In this document: positions 62,320 through 64,000 of the stretch, piece by piece
How positions within the stretch are numbered: position 1 is the stretch's first letter
Layout of the letters: each line of letters starts with the position of its first letter
Assembly: GCF_015910445.1 (NCBI RefSeq)
Contig: NZ_CP048882.1
Span: forward strand, 930,001-994,000
Length of the DNA stretch: 64,000 nucleotides
From: Streptomyces bathyalis
GTDB lineage: Bacteria; Actinomycetota; Actinomycetes; Streptomycetales; Streptomycetaceae
Direction: 5' to 3'
Position numbers and translations under genes: made by a program
Notes under the pieces: model-generated
Database searches by the model: none
The model's input: the letters and a program-made list of their open reading frames with translations, nothing else
Told to the model about the DNA's origin: nothing

Positions 62320-64000
62320 TTGCGCGAGTTCACCGTCCCGGCTCTGGCGCCCACACCCCAGGTTGGCGGGCTGGCTGACACCGTTTTCGATCATGCCACG
62401 GAGGACCCCGACCGGGTCGCGCTGTCCCGCAAGGATGCGGCAGGCGAGTGGCAGGATATTACCGCCGCGGAGTTCCGTGACCAGGTCATGGCCATGGCCA
62501 AGGGCCTGCTGGCGGAAGGAATCCGCTTCGGTGACCGGGTCGCCATCATGTCCCGCACGCGCTACGAGTGGACGCTGCTCGACTTCTCCCTATGGGCCAT
62601 CGGCGCTCACGTGGTGCCCATCTACCCGACCTCCTCCGCCGAGCAGGTCTGCTGGATGATGCACGACTCCGAAGTCACGGCCGCGATCGTCGAGCACGAG
62701 GACCACGCGATGACGGTCGGCTCCGTCATCGACCGTCTTCCGCAGCTCAAGCGACTGTGGCAGCTGGACGCCCAGGCGGAGAAGGAACTCATGGCCGCCG
62801 GCGCCCACTTGGAGGACGACATCGTCCACCGGCACCGGCTCGCGGTCACGCCGGACTCCACGGCCACCATCATCTACACCTCGGGCACCACGGGCCGCCC
62901 GAAGGGCTGTGTCCTCACTCACGCGAACTTCATCGCGGACGCCGAAGCCATCCAGGGCAAGTACGCGCCCGTCTTCAGCCACAAGCCGAGTGAGCCGCCC
63001 TCCCTGCTCCTCTTCCTGCCCCTTGCCCACGTTTTCGGGCGGATGGTGCAGCTTGTGTGCATACGCGCCAAGGTGAGGCTCGGTCACCAGCCGGTCATGG
63101 CTGCCGATGCGCTCCTGCCCGACCTGCAGACGTTCAAGCCGACGTTCATGCTCGCGGTGCCGTATCTGTTCGAGAAGATCTTCCAGGCCTCCCGGCGGAA
63201 GGCCGAACTGGAGGGCAAGCTCGGCCCGTTCGAGAAGGCCGTCGAGGTGTCGGTACGCTACGCCGAGGCTATGGAGCACAAGGCGTTCCGCACGGGCCCC
63301 GGACCGAGCGCGTCACTCCGTCTGAAGCACCAGGTCTTCGACACGCTCGTCTACAGCAAGCTGCGCGAGGCCATGGGCGGCCTGTGCCGCGGCGCCATTT
63401 CCGGCGGCAGCGCGATGGAGCGCAGGCTCGGGCTCTTCTTCGACGGTGTGGGCATGCGCATCTACGAGGGCTACGGCCTGACGGAGACCAGCGCCGGCGC
63501 CACGCTCAATCCGCCCGAGCGGACGAAGTTCGGCACAGTCGGCCACCCGCTGCCCGGCACGACGGTGCACATCGCCGACGACGGCGAGATCTGGCTGCAC
63601 GGCGACCAGATCTTCCAGGGCTACCTCAACAACCCCAAGGGCACCGACGAGGCCCTGCGCGACGGCTGGCTGGCCACCGGGGACCTCGGCGCCCTGGACG
63701 ACAACGGCTACCTCACCATCACCGGCCGCAAGAAGGAGATCCTCGTCACCTCAGGCGGCAAGAGCGTCTCGCCCGGCGTGCTGGAGGAGCGGGTGCGCGC
63801 GCACCCGCTGGTGGCGCAGTGCATCGTGGTCGGCAACGACCGCCCGTACGTCTCCGCCCTGGTCACCCTCGACCCGGACTCGGTGACGCACTGGCTGCAG
63901 ATGCGGGAGAAGCCGGAGCTGAAGCCGACGGAGCTCGTGCGCGACCCGGACCTGGAGACGGAGGTGCGGCGTGCCGTCGTCGCCGCCAACACCCAGGTCT
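62320..64000 (+). CDS. Long-chain acyl-CoA synthetase (AMP-forming), cut by window edge
   Basis: At least 560 residues from a TTG at 62320 that follows GAGGAG by 8 bases; the frame is still open at the right edge. The P-loop IIYTSGTTGRPKG, the motif YEGYGLTETSAG and the hinge region DGWLATGDLGALDDNGYLTITGRKKEILVTSGGK define the adenylate-forming family; the FadD15-like length and FLPLAHVFGRMVQ suggest long-chain fatty acids. It activates fatty acid with ATP and CoA at the membrane. An ATG does not occur in a suitable place, so the TTG start is likely. Confidence 0.9.
   Translation, partial: MREFTVPALAPTPQVGGLADTVFDHATEDPDRVALSRKDAAGEWQDITAAEFRDQVMAMAKGLLAEGIRFGDRVAIMSRTRYEWTLLDFSLWAIGAHVVPIYPTSSAEQVCWMMHDSEVTAAIVEHEDHAMTVGSVIDRLPQLKRLWQLDAQAEKELMAAGAHLEDDIVHRHRLAVTPDSTATIIYTSGTTGRPKGCVLTHANFIADAEAIQGKYAPVFSHKPSEPPSLLLFLPLAHVFGRMVQLVCIRAKVRLGHQPVMAADALLPDLQTFKPTFMLAVPYLFEKIFQASRRKAELEGKLGPFEKAVEVSVRYAEAMEHKAFRTGPGPSASLRLKHQVFDTLVYSKLREAMGGLCRGAISGGSAMERRLGLFFDGVGMRIYEGYGLTETSAGATLNPPERTKFGTVGHPLPGTTVHIADDGEIWLHGDQIFQGYLNNPKGTDEALRDGWLATGDLGALDDNGYLTITGRKKEILVTSGGKSVSPGVLEERVRAHPLVAQCIVVGNDRPYVSALVTLDPDSVTHWLQMREKPELKPTELVRDPDLETEVRRAVVAANTQV

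Overview
The window is high-GC actinobacterial DNA, most likely from a Streptomyces or close relative. The evidence is the strong G/C bias at third codon positions, GTG and TTG starts after GGAGG-type ribosome sites, Tat-exported lipoproteins, ROK and GntR regulators, and an ESX-type RHS toxin. I see no rRNA, tRNA, insertion sequence or CRISPR array. One gene is cut at the left edge and one at the right edge.

Left part (1-16 kb). An ADP-forming acyl-CoA ligase fragment and an oxalate/formate-type MFS transporter lead into a tightly overlapping eight-gene minus-strand operon (11028 down to 2749). This operon is an actinobacterial version of the ebo (metabolite traffic) cluster: inositol-phosphate synthase, UbiA prenyltransferase, TIM-barrel isomerase, EboA, TatD-type hydrolase (EboB), EboE, type I phosphodiesterase (EboF-like) and a Tat-exported TIM-barrel protein. 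An inositol-phosphate synthase stands where other ebo clusters carry EboD, a different sugar-phosphate cyclase. Upstream lies a two-gene secreted carbohydrate operon (PQQ-type sugar dehydrogenase/PKD/CBM6 and ThuA/DUF1080).

Middle part (16-34 kb). A polymorphic-toxin locus contains a 1575-residue RHS protein with an unrecognised toxin tip, a candidate immunity gene, a WXG-like partner, an SseB-like protein and a decayed SseB copy. A zinc DD-peptidase follows. Next comes a sugar locus (isomerase, Gfo/Idh/MocA oxidoreductase, binding protein, permease, ATPase, ROK repressor). The ROK gene and the distant PQQ/ThuA operon share the same inverted repeat upstream, which suggests one regulon. Then come a GntR/FCD regulator, a methyltransferase and an MBL-fold hydrolase.

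Right part (34-59 kb). This is a formate and molybdenum/tungsten island. It holds a second oxalate/formate-type MFS with a small membrane partner, then an FDH operon whose catalytic subunit is split: the N-terminal iron-sulfur part lies in a different polypeptide, encoded downstream of the diaphorase subunit. FdhD, a TauE/SafE permease, a HTH-TOBE protein, ModA and a ModB-ModC fusion follow. Then come a MobA-MoaD fusion, an aldehyde:ferredoxin oxidoreductase, a second FDH with a fused catalytic subunit, and two MoeA paralogues, one carrying a binding-protein domain. TTGTATACAA-like sites sit before the GntR gene, before the split FDH operon and, doubled, before the fused FDH operon. The GntR protein is therefore the obvious candidate regulator of both formate dehydrogenases.

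Right end (59-64 kb). A secreted sialidase overlaps tail-to-tail with a bile-acid:sodium-symporter-family protein, followed by a truncated long-chain acyl-CoA synthetase.
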